Part shown: in pieces, positions 8,547-17,149 of the stretch
Layout: each line of letters opens with the position of its first letter
Position numbering within the stretch: the stretch's first letter is position 1
From: Pseudacidovorax sp.
GTDB taxonomy: Bacteria > Pseudomonadota > Gammaproteobacteria > Burkholderiales > Burkholderiaceae_C
Direction of reading: 5' to 3'
DNA length: 64,000 nucleotides
Assembly: GCF_017991995.1 (NCBI RefSeq)
Contig: NZ_JAGOPN010000011.1
Coordinates: 62,001-126,000, forward strand
Position numbers and translations under genes: made by a program
Notes under the pieces: generated by a model
What the model was told of the DNA's origin: nothing
What the model saw: the letters and a program-made list of their open reading frames with translations, nothing else
The model's database searches: none

Positions 8547-9658
8547 GCGAGCTGGACCGCCTCGCCGGCGTGCTGCGTCTGCGTCCTGGAGCGGCCCGGC
8601 CGGGCAGCGTGCGCAACGACCGGCCCGACTGGGCCGGCAGGCTGACACTCGGCAAGCCGTCGGCCGAGGTGCCCGGGCTTCTGGCCGGCCTCTACAGCCT
8701 CTGCGGCCATGCCCATCGGCTGTGCGCGCAGATGGCGCTGCAGGCGGCGGAGCACGGCGAAGCGCCTGCCGATGCCGCGGCGGCCGGCGCGCTGCAGCAC
8801 GAGACCCTGTGCGAACACGTGCGCCGTATCGCGCTGGACTGGCCCGCCGCGCTCTCGCCGGTTGCAGCGGCTGCGGCGACATCGTCACTGCAGGCTTGCC
8901 CGCCGCTGCGCGTGCGAGAAGCCGATCCGCGCGACACCCTCGAGTGGCTGCAGCAGCATCTGCTGGCCATGCCGGCAGCCGACTGGCTGCGCAGCTGGGA
9001 TGTGTCACCCGACTGGTGGGCCGACTGGAGCACGCGCAGCCAAGGCTGGTTGCCCGCACTGGCGCGCGACGCACGCCCTGGCGCCGACTGGCCGGTGCCC
9101 GCCGCCGCACCGCTCCATGTGCACGCCGACGCCGCGTCGCTGCGTGGGCTCGCCGCCCGCCTGCGCGCCACGCCCAGCTTCACCCGCCAGCCGCTCTGGC
9201 AAGACCACGTTGCCGAGACCGGCAGCTGGACCCGCCTGAACGATGCTGCTCGCCCCATGCCCCCGACGCCCTGGCAGCGGCTGGGCGCGCGCGTGGCCGA
9301 GCTGGTGCGGCTGAGCCTGCCCGACGAGCCGGGTCGCAGCGGCAGCGGCTGGCTGGCATTCGGCGCGCTTCAGATCACGCCGGGCGAAGGGCTGGCGTGG
9401 GCGGAGATGGCGCGCGGCCTGCTCGTCCACCACACCAGTCTGGACGAGACAGGGCGTGTGGCCGCCTACCACGTCCTCGCGCCGACGGAATGGAACTTCC
9501 ATGCCCAGGGTCCCGTCGCCACCGCGCTGGAGCGCCTGCGCCCGGCGCACGGCCCCTTTGCGCAGCGTCGCATCGCGGCGCTGATGGCGGCTTACGATCC
9601 CTGCGTGCGCTTCGAGGTGGAGGCGCCGCCGATGGAAGAGGAACGCGCCCATGCATGA
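8543..9658 (+). CDS. hoxV: HupK/HoxV hydrogenase expression/assembly protein
   Basis: This is a 371-residue HupK/HoxV protein, a scaffold related to the hydrogenase large subunit that is thought to carry the Fe(CN)2CO unit. Echoes of the large subunit are visible. One is a Cys-containing N-terminal segment (LYSLCGHAH) where HoxG has the first CxxC. The other is DPCVRF near the C-terminus, where HoxG has DPCxxC, with the second Cys missing. It has no processing peptide. It overlaps hoxT by 4 bp and hypA by 8 bp. Confidence 0.93.
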   Translation: MSELDRLAGVLRLRPGAARPGSVRNDRPDWAGRLTLGKPSAEVPGLLAGLYSLCGHAHRLCAQMALQAAEHGEAPADAAAAGALQHETLCEHVRRIALDWPAALSPVAAAAATSSLQACPPLRVREADPRDTLEWLQQHLLAMPAADWLRSWDVSPDWWADWSTRSQGWLPALARDARPGADWPVPAAAPLHVHADAASLRGLAARLRATPSFTRQPLWQDHVAETGSWTRLNDAARPMPPTPWQRLGARVAELVRLSLPDEPGRSGSGWLAFGALQITPGEGLAWAEMARGLLVHHTSLDETGRVAAYHVLAPTEWNFHAQGPVATALERLRPAHGPFAQRRIAALMAAYDPCVRFEVEAPPMEEERAHA

Positions 9659-9995
9659 AGCCAGCCTGGCCGGAGGCATCCTGAAACTCGTGGAAGACGC
9701 CGCGCAGCGGGAAGGCTTCCGGCGCGTGACGGCGCTGCGGCTGGAGGCCGGGCGGCTGGCCGGCGTTGAGGTGCGGGCCCTGCGCTTCGCGCTGGAAGCC
9801 ATCGCGCCCGGCACGGTGATGCAGGGCGCCGAGATCGCCATCGACGAACCCGAAGGCCAGGCCTGGTGCCTGCCGTGCGCCGCCACCGTGCCGCTGGCAC
9901 AACGCGGCGACCCCTGCCCCCGATGCGCCCGCCACCAGCTCCAGCCGACCGGTGGAACGGAGCTGCGCGTGCTTGACCTGTTGGTCGACGATTGA
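9651..9995 (+). CDS. hypA: Hydrogenase nickel-insertion protein HypA
   Basis: HypA delivers nickel to the large subunit together with the GTPase HypB. The 114-residue protein begins MHE, with the Ni-binding His2, and has a zinc-binding pair of CxxC motifs at Cys73/Cys76 and Cys89/Cys92. Spacing and length are standard. The ATG lies inside the last codons of hoxV (8-bp overlap), and hypB follows after 10 bp with a GAGGAGA ribosome site. Confidence 0.96.
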   Translation: MHEASLAGGILKLVEDAAQREGFRRVTALRLEAGRLAGVEVRALRFALEAIAPGTVMQGAEIAIDEPEGQAWCLPCAATVPLAQRGDPCPRCARHQLQPTGGTELRVLDLLVDD

Positions 9996-10005
9996 GGAGA
10001 CGACG

Positions 10006-10965
10006 ATGTGTGTGGTGTGCGGATGCGCCGATGCCGGCGCCGGAGCAACGAAGGCCCATGGCCATGAACACAGCCATGGCGATGAACATGGCCATGGTCA
10101 CGATCACGGCCATGTGCAGGTGGATCCGGCGCATGGCGACCTGCATTTCGGTGCGGGCGCTGCGCGCGTGTCGGTGCCGGGCATGAGCCAGGCGCGCACG
10201 GTCAAGCTGGAGGCCGACATCCTGGGCGAGAACCGCCGCATCGCGCGGCAGAACCGAAGCCACTTCCAGGCTCACGGCGTGACGGCGCTCAACCTGCTGT
10301 CCAGCCCAGGCTCGGGCAAGACGACGCTGCTGTGCGCCACCATCGAGGCGCTCAAGCGCCGCGCGCCCGGCGTGGACGTGGCCGTCATCGAAGGCGACCA
10401 GCAGACCAGCTTCGACGCCGACCGCATCCGCGCCACCGGCGCGCCGGCCATCCAGGTCAACACCGGCAAGGGCTGCCACCTGGACGCGCCCATGGTGGCC
10501 GAGGCCTTCGGCCAGCTGCACAGCCACGATCACCACCACCACGGCCATGGCGAGGCGGCCGGCAGCCTGCTCTTCATCGAGAACGTCGGCAACCTCGTCT
10601 GCCCGGCGCTGTGGGACCTGGGCGAGGCGGCCAAGGTGGTCGTGCTGTCGGTGACCGAGGGCGAGGACAAGCCGCTGAAGTACCCGGACATGTTCGCCGC
10701 CGCCGAGCTGATGGTGCTCAACAAGGTGGACCTGCTGCCGCACCTGCGCTTCGACGTGCAGCGCTGCATCGACATGGCCCGGCGCGTGAATCCGACGCTG
10801 CAGGTCATCCAGCTCTCGGCAACGACCGGCGAAGGCATGGACGCCTGGCTGGACTGGCTGCTCGAATGGACGGCGCCCAGGGATGACAGCCAGGCGGCGC
10901 TGCGTGCCCGGGTCGCCGCGCTCGAAGCCGAACTCTCCCATGCCCGCGCCGCCCTGGACCGCTGA
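10006..10965 (+). CDS. hypB: Hydrogenase nickel-incorporation GTPase HypB with two His-rich regions
   Basis: HypB is the SIMIBI-class GTPase that loads nickel with HypA. The 319-residue protein has the N-terminal metal site MCVVCGC (Cys2, Cys5, Cys7), then a His-rich stretch (about 18-36) for nickel storage. The P-loop is SPGSGKT (100-106). The G-domain metal site is Cys157-His158 and Cys199, and NKVD is the guanine motif. A second His cluster (His172-182, including HDHHHHGHG) sits in the loop before LLFIENVGN, where HypB proteins usually have a few ordinary residues. The last about 30 residues are a helical, possibly coiled-coil tail. The stop overlaps the hypF start by one base. Confidence 0.96.
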   Translation: MCVVCGCADAGAGATKAHGHEHSHGDEHGHGHDHGHVQVDPAHGDLHFGAGAARVSVPGMSQARTVKLEADILGENRRIARQNRSHFQAHGVTALNLLSSPGSGKTTLLCATIEALKRRAPGVDVAVIEGDQQTSFDADRIRATGAPAIQVNTGKGCHLDAPMVAEAFGQLHSHDHHHHGHGEAAGSLLFIENVGNLVCPALWDLGEAAKVVVLSVTEGEDKPLKYPDMFAAAELMVLNKVDLLPHLRFDVQRCIDMARRVNPTLQVIQLSATTGEGMDAWLDWLLEWTAPRDDSQAALRARVAALEAELSHARAALDR

Positions 10966-12086
10966 TGCCGGCCGTCCTCGCTTTCGGCGCCTGGCTCAAG
11001 AACGCCGCCTGCCTGCTGGACGGCAGCACCCCGCAGTGGTCGCCGGTGCATGGCGACCTGGGTGACCCCGAGGCATGCCGCGCGCTGGAAGCATCGGTCC
11101 GGCTCTTGGCGGCGCAGGCACGCCGGCCGCTGGCCGGCATCGCACACGATCTGCATCCGGACTTCTTCAGCACCCGCCTGGCCGTCGAGCTGGCCGCCGC
11201 CTGGGGCGTGCCGGCGGTGCCCGTGCAGCATCACCATGCCCACATCGGTGTCGTCATGGCCGACCATGGCCTGGAGGAACCCGTTCTTGGCCTGGCTCTC
11301 GACGGCGTCGGACTGGGCACCGACGGCACGGCCTGGGGCGGCGAGCTGCTGTGGGTGGCGCCGCGCGAATGGCGCCGCATCGGCGGGCTGTGGCCGCTGC
11401 AGCTGCCCGGCGGCGACGTGGCCGCGCGCGAGCCCTGGCGCATGGCGGCGTCGGCCCTGCAGGCCCTGGGGCGCGGCGGCGAGATCGCGGCGCGATTCGC
11501 GCCCGTCGTCGGCGCGCCGGCCGCCAAGGCCGTGCAGCGCATGCTGGCCGCGGGGCTGAACTGTCCCGTCACCAGCAGTGCCGGCCGCTGGTTCGACGCC
11601 GCCGCGGGTGCGCTCGGCCTGAGCGTCAGGCAGGCGCACGAGGCCAAGGCGGCCATCGCGCTGGAGAAGCTCGCGGCGCAGCACCTGGCGCAGGCCGAGG
11701 TGCAGCCCCGAGAAGACCTCGTCGATCCCCAGGCCCTGCAGCGCCTGGACCTGCGACCGCTGCTCGGCCACTTGCTTGCCCACCCGCTCGACGGCCCTGC
11801 GGCGCCCGAGGCGGCGGCGTGGTTCCACCTGTCGCTGGCCCATGCCCTCGCCGACTGGGCGGCGGCCGCGGCGCGCGAGACCGGCGTGCGCACCGTCTGC
11901 CTCGGCGGCGGCTGCTTCTTCAACGCGGTGCTGGCAACGCACGTGACCGGGCGGCTCGCGTCGCACGGCCTGCGTGTGCTGGCGCCGCGATCCACGAACT
12001 GCGGCGACGCCGGCCTGGCCCTGGGCCAGGCCTGGGTCGCCGCCTGCCAACTGGCAACCCTGACCGAGGCCGCCCCATGTGCCTAG
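10965..12086 (+). CDS. hypF: Short HypF: Kae1-like carbamoyltransferase domain only
   Basis: Full-length HypF (about 750 residues) has acylphosphatase, zinc-finger, YrdC-like and Kae1-like domains and makes the CN ligands from carbamoyl phosphate. This gene encodes 373 residues that match only the C-terminal Kae1-like part. It starts with the segment before AHDLHPDFFSTRLA, then has the metal site HHHAH (about 88-92), DGTAWGGE and GGGCFFN. The hydrolase and adenylation domains are absent upstream, so this is a genuine short gene, not a window artefact. A similarly truncated HypF is known from the Cupriavidus megaplasmid hox locus. It overlaps hypC by 10 bp. Confidence 0.92.
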   Translation: MPAVLAFGAWLKNAACLLDGSTPQWSPVHGDLGDPEACRALEASVRLLAAQARRPLAGIAHDLHPDFFSTRLAVELAAAWGVPAVPVQHHHAHIGVVMADHGLEEPVLGLALDGVGLGTDGTAWGGELLWVAPREWRRIGGLWPLQLPGGDVAAREPWRMAASALQALGRGGEIAARFAPVVGAPAAKAVQRMLAAGLNCPVTSSAGRWFDAAAGALGLSVRQAHEAKAAIALEKLAAQHLAQAEVQPREDLVDPQALQRLDLRPLLGHLLAHPLDGPAAPEAAAWFHLSLAHALADWAAAAARETGVRTVCLGGGCFFNAVLATHVTGRLASHGLRVLAPRSTNCGDAGLALGQAWVAACQLATLTEAAPCA

Positions 12087-12304
12087 CCATTCCCACCCGT
12101 CTGATCGAGATCCGCCCGGGCGCACAGGCCCTCGTCGACCTCGGCGGCATCCGCAAGCAGATCTCCATCGCCCTCGTGCCCGAGGCGGTGGTGGGCGACT
12201 ACGTGATCGTCCATGTCGGCCACGCCATCGGCCGGATCGACCCGGAGGAGGCCGAGCGCACGCTGCGCATGTTCGGCGAACTCGCCGCGCAGGAGGCCCA
12301 GTGA
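12077..12304 (+). CDS. hypC: Hydrogenase maturation chaperone HypC
   Basis: HypC carries the iron centre from the HypD complex to the large-subunit precursor. The 75-residue protein starts MCLAIPTRL, with essential Cys2, and has VGDYVIVHVGHAIGRID, including the conserved His. It is shorter than HoxL, its paralogue in this cluster. It starts inside the end of hypF and lies 1 bp before hypD. Confidence 0.96.
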   Translation: MCLAIPTRLIEIRPGAQALVDLGGIRKQISIALVPEAVVGDYVIVHVGHAIGRIDPEEAERTLRMFGELAAQEAQ

Positions 12305-12305
12305 C

Positions 12306-13454
12306 ATGAAGTACATCGACGAGTTCCGCGATGGCGACATCGCCCGCAAGATCGCCGACCGGCTGCAGGCCGAGGCGTTGCCCGACCGGCAGTACAGCTT
12401 CATGGAGTTCTGCGGCGGCCACACGCACGCCATCTCGCGCTACGGCGTGGCCGAGCTGCTGCCGGCCAACGTGCGCATGGTGCACGGCCCCGGCTGCCCG
12501 GTGTGCGTGCTGCCCATCGGCCGCATCGACCTGGCCATCCAGCTGGCGCTGGCGCGCGGCGCGATCGTCTGCACCTACGGCGACACCATGCGGGTGCCGG
12601 CCTCGGACGGCCTGTCGCTGGTGCGGGCCAAGGCGCGCGGCGGCGACATCCGCATGGTCTATTCCGGCGCCGATGCGCTGGAGATCGCGCGCCGCGAGCC
12701 GGACCGCGAGGTCGTCTTCTTTGCCATCGGCTTCGAGACGACGACACCGCCCACCGCCGTCACCATCCGGCGGGCGAAGGAAGAAGGGCTCAAGAACTTC
12801 AGCGTGCTGTGCTGCCATGTGCTGACGCCGGCGGCCATCACCCACATCCTCGAATCGCCCGAGGTGCGCCAGTACGGCACCGTGCCGCTGGACGGCTTCG
12901 TCGGCCCGGCACACGTGAGCATCGTCATCGGCTCGGCCCCCTACGAGCCCTTCGCCGCGGCCTATCGCAAGCCGGTGGTCATCGCCGGCTTCGAGCCGCT
13001 GGACGTGATGCAGGCCGTGCTGATGCTGGTGCGCCAGGTCAACGACGGCCGGGCGGAGGTGGAGAACGAGTTCACCCGCGCCGTCAACCGCCAGGGCAAC
13101 CGCCACGCGCAGGCACTGGTCGACGAGGTGCTGGAACTGCGGCCGAGCTTCGAATGGCGCGGCCTGGGCGAAGTGCCGCACAGCGCGCTCAGGATCCGGC
13201 CGGCCTATGCCGAATTCGACGCCGAGCTTCGCTTCGGCCTGGACTACCGCGCCGTGCCGGACAACAAGGCCTGCGAATGCGGCGCCATCCTGCGCGGCGT
13301 GAAGAAGCCGACCGACTGCAGGATCTTCGGCACCGTCTGCACGCCCGAAAACCCGGTCGGTTCGTGCATGGTGTCCTCCGAAGGCGCCTGCGCGGCGCAC
13401 TACTCGTATGGGCGCTTCCGGGACATCCCGGTGCGCGTGGAGGCCGTGGCGTGA
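12306..13454 (+). CDS. hypD: Hydrogenase maturation protein HypD
   Basis: HypD is the [4Fe-4S] scaffold on which iron receives its CN and CO ligands. The 382-residue protein shows the family landmarks MEFCGGHTHA, HGPGCPVCVLP and GFETTTPPTA, and the C-terminal cysteine set (CECG, DCRIFG and GSCMVSSEGAC) that binds the cluster. The ATG at 12306 starts the standard MKYIDEFRD. Its end overlaps the GTG start of hypE (GTGA). Confidence 0.97.
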   Translation: MKYIDEFRDGDIARKIADRLQAEALPDRQYSFMEFCGGHTHAISRYGVAELLPANVRMVHGPGCPVCVLPIGRIDLAIQLALARGAIVCTYGDTMRVPASDGLSLVRAKARGGDIRMVYSGADALEIARREPDREVVFFAIGFETTTPPTAVTIRRAKEEGLKNFSVLCCHVLTPAAITHILESPEVRQYGTVPLDGFVGPAHVSIVIGSAPYEPFAAAYRKPVVIAGFEPLDVMQAVLMLVRQVNDGRAEVENEFTRAVNRQGNRHAQALVDEVLELRPSFEWRGLGEVPHSALRIRPAYAEFDAELRFGLDYRAVPDNKACECGAILRGVKKPTDCRIFGTVCTPENPVGSCMVSSEGACAAHYSYGRFRDIPVRVEAVA

Positions 13455-14509
13455 ACGCCCCGGCGAAGAAGGGCTACATCCGCCCGCTGGACATCCGCCA
13501 CGGCCGCGTGGACATGAGCCACGGCGCGGGCGGCCGGGCCTCGGCCCAGCTGATCGAGGAGCTGTTCCAGGCGGCGCTGGCCAACGAATGGCTGGCGCAG
13601 GGCAACGACGGCGCGGCCTTCGCGATTCCCCAGGGGGCCCGCATGGTGATGGCCACCGATGCCCATGTCGTCTCGCCGCTTTTCTTTCCCGGCGGCGACC
13701 TGGGCGCGCTGGCCGTGCACGGCACGATCAACGACGTGGCCATGTGCGGCGCGAAGCCGCTGTACCTGTCGGCCAGCTTCATCCTGGAAGAGGGCTTCCC
13801 GCTTGCCGAGCTCAAGCGCGTGGTGGACTCCATGGCCGCCGCCGCGCGCGAGGCGGGCGTGCCCGTCATCACCGGCGACACCAAGGTGGTGGAGCAGGGC
13901 AAGGGCGACGGCGTGTTCATCAGTACGACCGGCATCGGCGTGGTGCCGGCAGGCGTGGACGTGTCGGGCGCCAACGCCCGGCCGGGCGACGTGGTCCTGC
14001 TGTCCGGCACCATCGGCGACCATGGCGTGGCGGTGCTGTCCCAGCGCGAGTCGCTGGAGTTCGAGACGACCATCGAGTCGGACTCCGCCGCGCTGCACGG
14101 GCTGGTGGCCGACATGCTGGCCGCCGCGCCGGGCGGCGTGCGTGTGCTGCGCGATCCGACACGCGGCGGCCTGGCGACGACCCTCAACGAGATCGCCCGC
14201 CAGTCCGGCGTGGGCATGCTGCTGGAGGAGGCCGCCATCCCGGTCAGGCCGCAGGTCGATGCGGCCTGCGAGCTGCTGGGGCTGGATCCGCTCTACGTGG
14301 CCAACGAGGGCAAACTGGTGGCCGTCTGCGCGCCCGAGGCGGCCGGGGCCGTGCTGGCGGCCATGCGCGCACATGCGCATGGCAGGGCGGCCGCGCGCAT
14401 CGGCAGCGTCACCGAAGACCCCCACCAGTTCGTGCAGATGGCCACCCGCTTCGGTGGCCGCCGGGTGGTGGACTGGCTCAGCGGCGAGCAGCTGCCACGC
14501 ATCTGCTGA
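13451..14509 (+). CDS. hypE: Hydrogenase expression/formation protein HypE
   Basis: HypE dehydrates the carbamoyl group on its C-terminal cysteine to thiocyanate and passes CN to HypCD. The 352-residue protein has the AIR-synthase-like fold, with SHGAGGRAS, DGAAF and TDAHVVSPLFFPGGDLG visible. It ends in PRIC, the obligatory C-terminal cysteine. A GTG start is chosen because it overlaps the hypD stop (GTGA) and begins the family N-terminus. HypX, which follows hypE in the Cupriavidus order, is not present. Confidence 0.96.
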   Translation: MNAPAKKGYIRPLDIRHGRVDMSHGAGGRASAQLIEELFQAALANEWLAQGNDGAAFAIPQGARMVMATDAHVVSPLFFPGGDLGALAVHGTINDVAMCGAKPLYLSASFILEEGFPLAELKRVVDSMAAAAREAGVPVITGDTKVVEQGKGDGVFISTTGIGVVPAGVDVSGANARPGDVVLLSGTIGDHGVAVLSQRESLEFETTIESDSAALHGLVADMLAAAPGGVRVLRDPTRGGLATTLNEIARQSGVGMLLEEAAIPVRPQVDAACELLGLDPLYVANEGKLVAVCAPEAAGAVLAAMRAHAHGRAAARIGSVTEDPHQFVQMATRFGGRRVVDWLSGEQLPRIC

Positions 14510-14670
14510 TGCCTGCGGCACAGGGAGCGGCCGGCACCCTGTCGCACAATCCGGCGCACCGCCGCCGGCCACACGGCGCATCGCCCCCATCGCCAGGAAC
14601 AACGCCCCGCATGCACCGCAACTTCTTCGGCTTCGATCCCCGCCGCCCGGCGCGCGGTGTCACCGCCTGA
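14509..14670 (+). other. hypE-hoxA spacer with a weak 53-residue open frame
   Basis: This 162-bp spacer replaces the position where hypX lies in Cupriavidus. An open frame of 53 residues starts on the hypE stop (TGATG) and ends just before the hoxA ATG. It contains an internal MHRNFFGFDPRRP segment but matches no family I know and is rich in Pro, Arg and Gly. No clear promoter or terminator is visible. It may simply be leader for hoxA. Confidence 0.3.
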
Positions 14671-14671
14671 C

Positions 14672-16120
14672 ATGGACCCCGCTCAGCCCCTGCCCGTCGT
14701 GCTGGTCGTCGACGACGAGGTGCGCTCGCAGGATGCGATGCGTCGCACGCTGGACGAGGACTTCGTGGTGCTCACTGCCAGCGGCGCCGACCAGGCCCGC
14801 ATCCACCTGGAGCGGCAGGAGGTGAGCGTCATCCTGTGCGACCAGCGCATGCCCGGCCTCAGCGGCGTGGCCTTCCTGAAGGAGGTGCGCGAGCGCTGGC
14901 CCGACACCGTGCGCATCGTCATCTCGGGCTACACCGATTCCGAGGACATCATTGCCGGCATCAACGACGCCGGCATCTACCAGTACATCCTCAAACCCTG
15001 GATCCCCCAGCACCTGCTGGGCACGGTGCGCAACGCGGCCGAGGCCCGCACGCTGCAGCGCGACATGAGCCGGCTCGATCTGGAGCTGCGCACCAGCACG
15101 TCGGTGTTGCGCTGGCGGGCCGAACACAAGCTCGACCGCGCCCGCGCCACCTTCGATTTCGACCGCATCGAGCGCCTGCCCGGCAGCCCGATGGATGCCG
15201 TCTGTGCGCTGGCCGGGCGCATTGCGCGGGTGGACCTGAGCGTGCTGATACAGGGCGAGTCGGGCACCGGCAAGGAGCTGCTGGCGCGCGCCATGCATTA
15301 CGCCAGCCCACGCGCGGCCGGTGCGTTCGTGGTCGAGAACTGCGCGGCTCTGACGGACACGCTGCTCGAATCGGAACTCTTCGGCCACAAGCGGGGCGCT
15401 TTCACCGGCGCCTTCGAGGACCATGTCGGCCTGTTCCAGCGCGCCCACGGCGGCACGATCTTCCTGGACGAGATCGGCGAGACCTCGCCCGCCTTCCAGC
15501 TGCGGCTGCTGCGCGTGCTTCAGGAAGGCGAGGTGCGGCCCGTCGGTGCCACGCGCGTGGTGCCGGTGGACGTGCGGGTGATCGCCGCCACCCACCGCGA
15601 CCTGGAGCAGCGCGTGCGCGACGGCCTGTTCCGCGAAGACCTCTACTACCGCATCGCCTGCGTCACCTTCACCGTGCCGCCCTTGCGCGAGCGCAGCGGC
15701 GACATCGGGCCCATCGCCCGGCGCCTGCTGGCCGAGATCGGTCCCGCGCTCGGCCGCGGCGCGGTCCGGCTGGGCGACGACGCCCTGGCGGCGCTGCTGG
15801 CCTATCCGTGGCCGGGCAACATCCGCGAGCTGCGCAACGAGATCTCGCGCGCCGTGGCCCTGGGTGAGGGCGAGGAAATGACCGCCGCCGCCTTCTCCTC
15901 GCGCGTGCTGCAGGGGCAGGCCGGGCGCAGCGTCCAGGCCCAGGCCCAGGCTCTGCCGTCCAGCGGCACCCTGGCCGAGCGGCTGGATGCCGTGGAGGCC
16001 ATGCTGCTGCGAGAGACGCTGCTGCGCCACCGCTGGAACAAGACCCGGGCAGCACTGGAGCTCGGCCTGTCGCGCGTAGGCCTGCGCGGCAAGATGAAGC
16101 GCTTCGGCCTCGAGGATTGA
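14672..16120 (+). CDS. hoxA: NtrC-family response regulator HoxA, activator of hydrogenase genes
   Basis: HoxA activates sigma-54 promoters of hydrogenase genes. The 482-residue protein has a receiver domain with phospho-acceptor Asp57 (ILCDQRMPG) and conserved Lys in ILKPW. A linker follows, then a central AAA+ domain with Walker A GESGTGKE (195-202) and the sigma-54 contact loop GAFTGA (242-247). The C-terminal Fis-type helix-turn-helix is at about 450-480. In Cupriavidus HoxA is active when not phosphorylated and is silenced by HoxJ unless H2 is sensed. An in-frame GTG 15 bp upstream is possible but has no ribosome site. Confidence 0.95.
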   Translation: MDPAQPLPVVLVVDDEVRSQDAMRRTLDEDFVVLTASGADQARIHLERQEVSVILCDQRMPGLSGVAFLKEVRERWPDTVRIVISGYTDSEDIIAGINDAGIYQYILKPWIPQHLLGTVRNAAEARTLQRDMSRLDLELRTSTSVLRWRAEHKLDRARATFDFDRIERLPGSPMDAVCALAGRIARVDLSVLIQGESGTGKELLARAMHYASPRAAGAFVVENCAALTDTLLESELFGHKRGAFTGAFEDHVGLFQRAHGGTIFLDEIGETSPAFQLRLLRVLQEGEVRPVGATRVVPVDVRVIAATHRDLEQRVRDGLFREDLYYRIACVTFTVPPLRERSGDIGPIARRLLAEIGPALGRGAVRLGDDALAALLAYPWPGNIRELRNEISRAVALGEGEEMTAAAFSSRVLQGQAGRSVQAQAQALPSSGTLAERLDAVEAMLLRETLLRHRWNKTRAALELGLSRVGLRGKMKRFGLED

Positions 16121-16131
16121 AGGAGACCGAC

Positions 16132-17145
16132 ATGACGCAAACCGACCCCTTCAACGTGCTCTGGCTGCAGTCGGGCGGCTGCGGCGGCTGCAGCATGTCG
16201 CTGCTGTGCGCCGACACCACGGACTTCCACGGGCTGCTGCGCGACGCCGGAATCCGGTTGCTGTGGCATCCCTCGCTGTCGCTGGAGACGGGCGGCGACG
16301 TGGTGGCGATCCTGGACGACGTGCTGGAAGGCCGGGTGCGGCTCGATGCGCTGTGCGTGGAAGGTGCGCTGCTGCGCGGCCCCAACGGCACGGGGCGCTT
16401 CCATGTGCTGGCGGGCACGGGCCTGCCGATGATCCACTGGGTCCAGCGCCTGGCCGAGCGGGCCGGCGTGGTCGCGGCCATCGGCAGCTGCGCGGCCTGG
16501 GGCGGCATCACGGCGGGCGGCGCCAATCCGACCGATGCCTGTGGCCTGCAGTACGAAGACGACCGTATCGGCGGCCTGCTGGGCGCCGGCTTCCGGTCTC
16601 GCGAGGGCCTGCCCGTGGTCAACGTGGCCGGGTGCCCGACCCATCCCGGATGGGTGATCGACACCTTGATGGCCATGGCCGCGGGCGAGTTGACGGCCGA
16701 TGCGCTGGACGCGCTGGGCCGGCCGCGGCTGTATGCCGACCAGCTGGTCCACCACGGCTGCACCCGCAACGAGTTCTACGAGTTCAAGGCCAGCGCGGAG
16801 AAGCCCTCCGACCTCGGCTGCATGATGGAGCACATGGGCTGCAAGGGCACGCAGGTGCATGCGGACTGCAACACGCGGCTGTGGAACGGGGAGGGCTCTT
16901 GCACGCGTGGCGGCTATGCCTGCATCGCCTGCACCGAGCCCGGCTTCCAGGAGCCCGGGCATCCCTTCCACGAGACGCCCAAGATCGCCGGCATCCCCAT
17001 CGGCCTGCCCACCGACATGCCCAAGGCCTGGTTCGTCGCACTGGCCTCGCTGTCCAAGTCGGCCACGCCCCGGCGCGTGAAGCTCAACGCCACGGCCGAC
17101 CACCGCGTCGTCACGCCGGCCATCCGCCGGACACGGCTGAAGTGA
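16132..17145 (+). CDS. hoxB: Regulatory (H2-sensing) hydrogenase small subunit HoxB
   Basis: This is the small subunit of the cytoplasmic H2 sensor (HupU type). The 337-residue protein has no Tat signal and starts directly with the Fe-S domain. The proximal cluster motif is SGGCGGCSMS (Cys17, Cys20) with the ordinary four-Cys set, unlike HoxK. Later cysteines for the medial and distal clusters are in HHGCTRNEF, LGCMMEHMGCKG and ACIACTEPGF. The ATG at 16132 follows an AAGGAGA ribosome site; an in-frame TTG 15 bp earlier was rejected. hoxC follows after 4 bp. Confidence 0.95.
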   Translation: MTQTDPFNVLWLQSGGCGGCSMSLLCADTTDFHGLLRDAGIRLLWHPSLSLETGGDVVAILDDVLEGRVRLDALCVEGALLRGPNGTGRFHVLAGTGLPMIHWVQRLAERAGVVAAIGSCAAWGGITAGGANPTDACGLQYEDDRIGGLLGAGFRSREGLPVVNVAGCPTHPGWVIDTLMAMAAGELTADALDALGRPRLYADQLVHHGCTRNEFYEFKASAEKPSDLGCMMEHMGCKGTQVHADCNTRLWNGEGSCTRGGYACIACTEPGFQEPGHPFHETPKIAGIPIGLPTDMPKAWFVALASLSKSATPRRVKLNATADHRVVTPAIRRTRLK

Positions 17146-17149
17146 ACGC

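Noticed and set aside
10030-10130. Short tandem CATGGC-like repeats suggesting a DNA repeat element
   Set aside because: They are codons of the His/Gly-rich tail of HypB, not an independent repeat.
10530-13400. 956-residue open frame on the - strand across hypB to hypD
   Set aside because: It is a shadow of strongly conserved hyp genes on the + strand. High GC leaves long antisense frames open, and the product has no recognisable domain.
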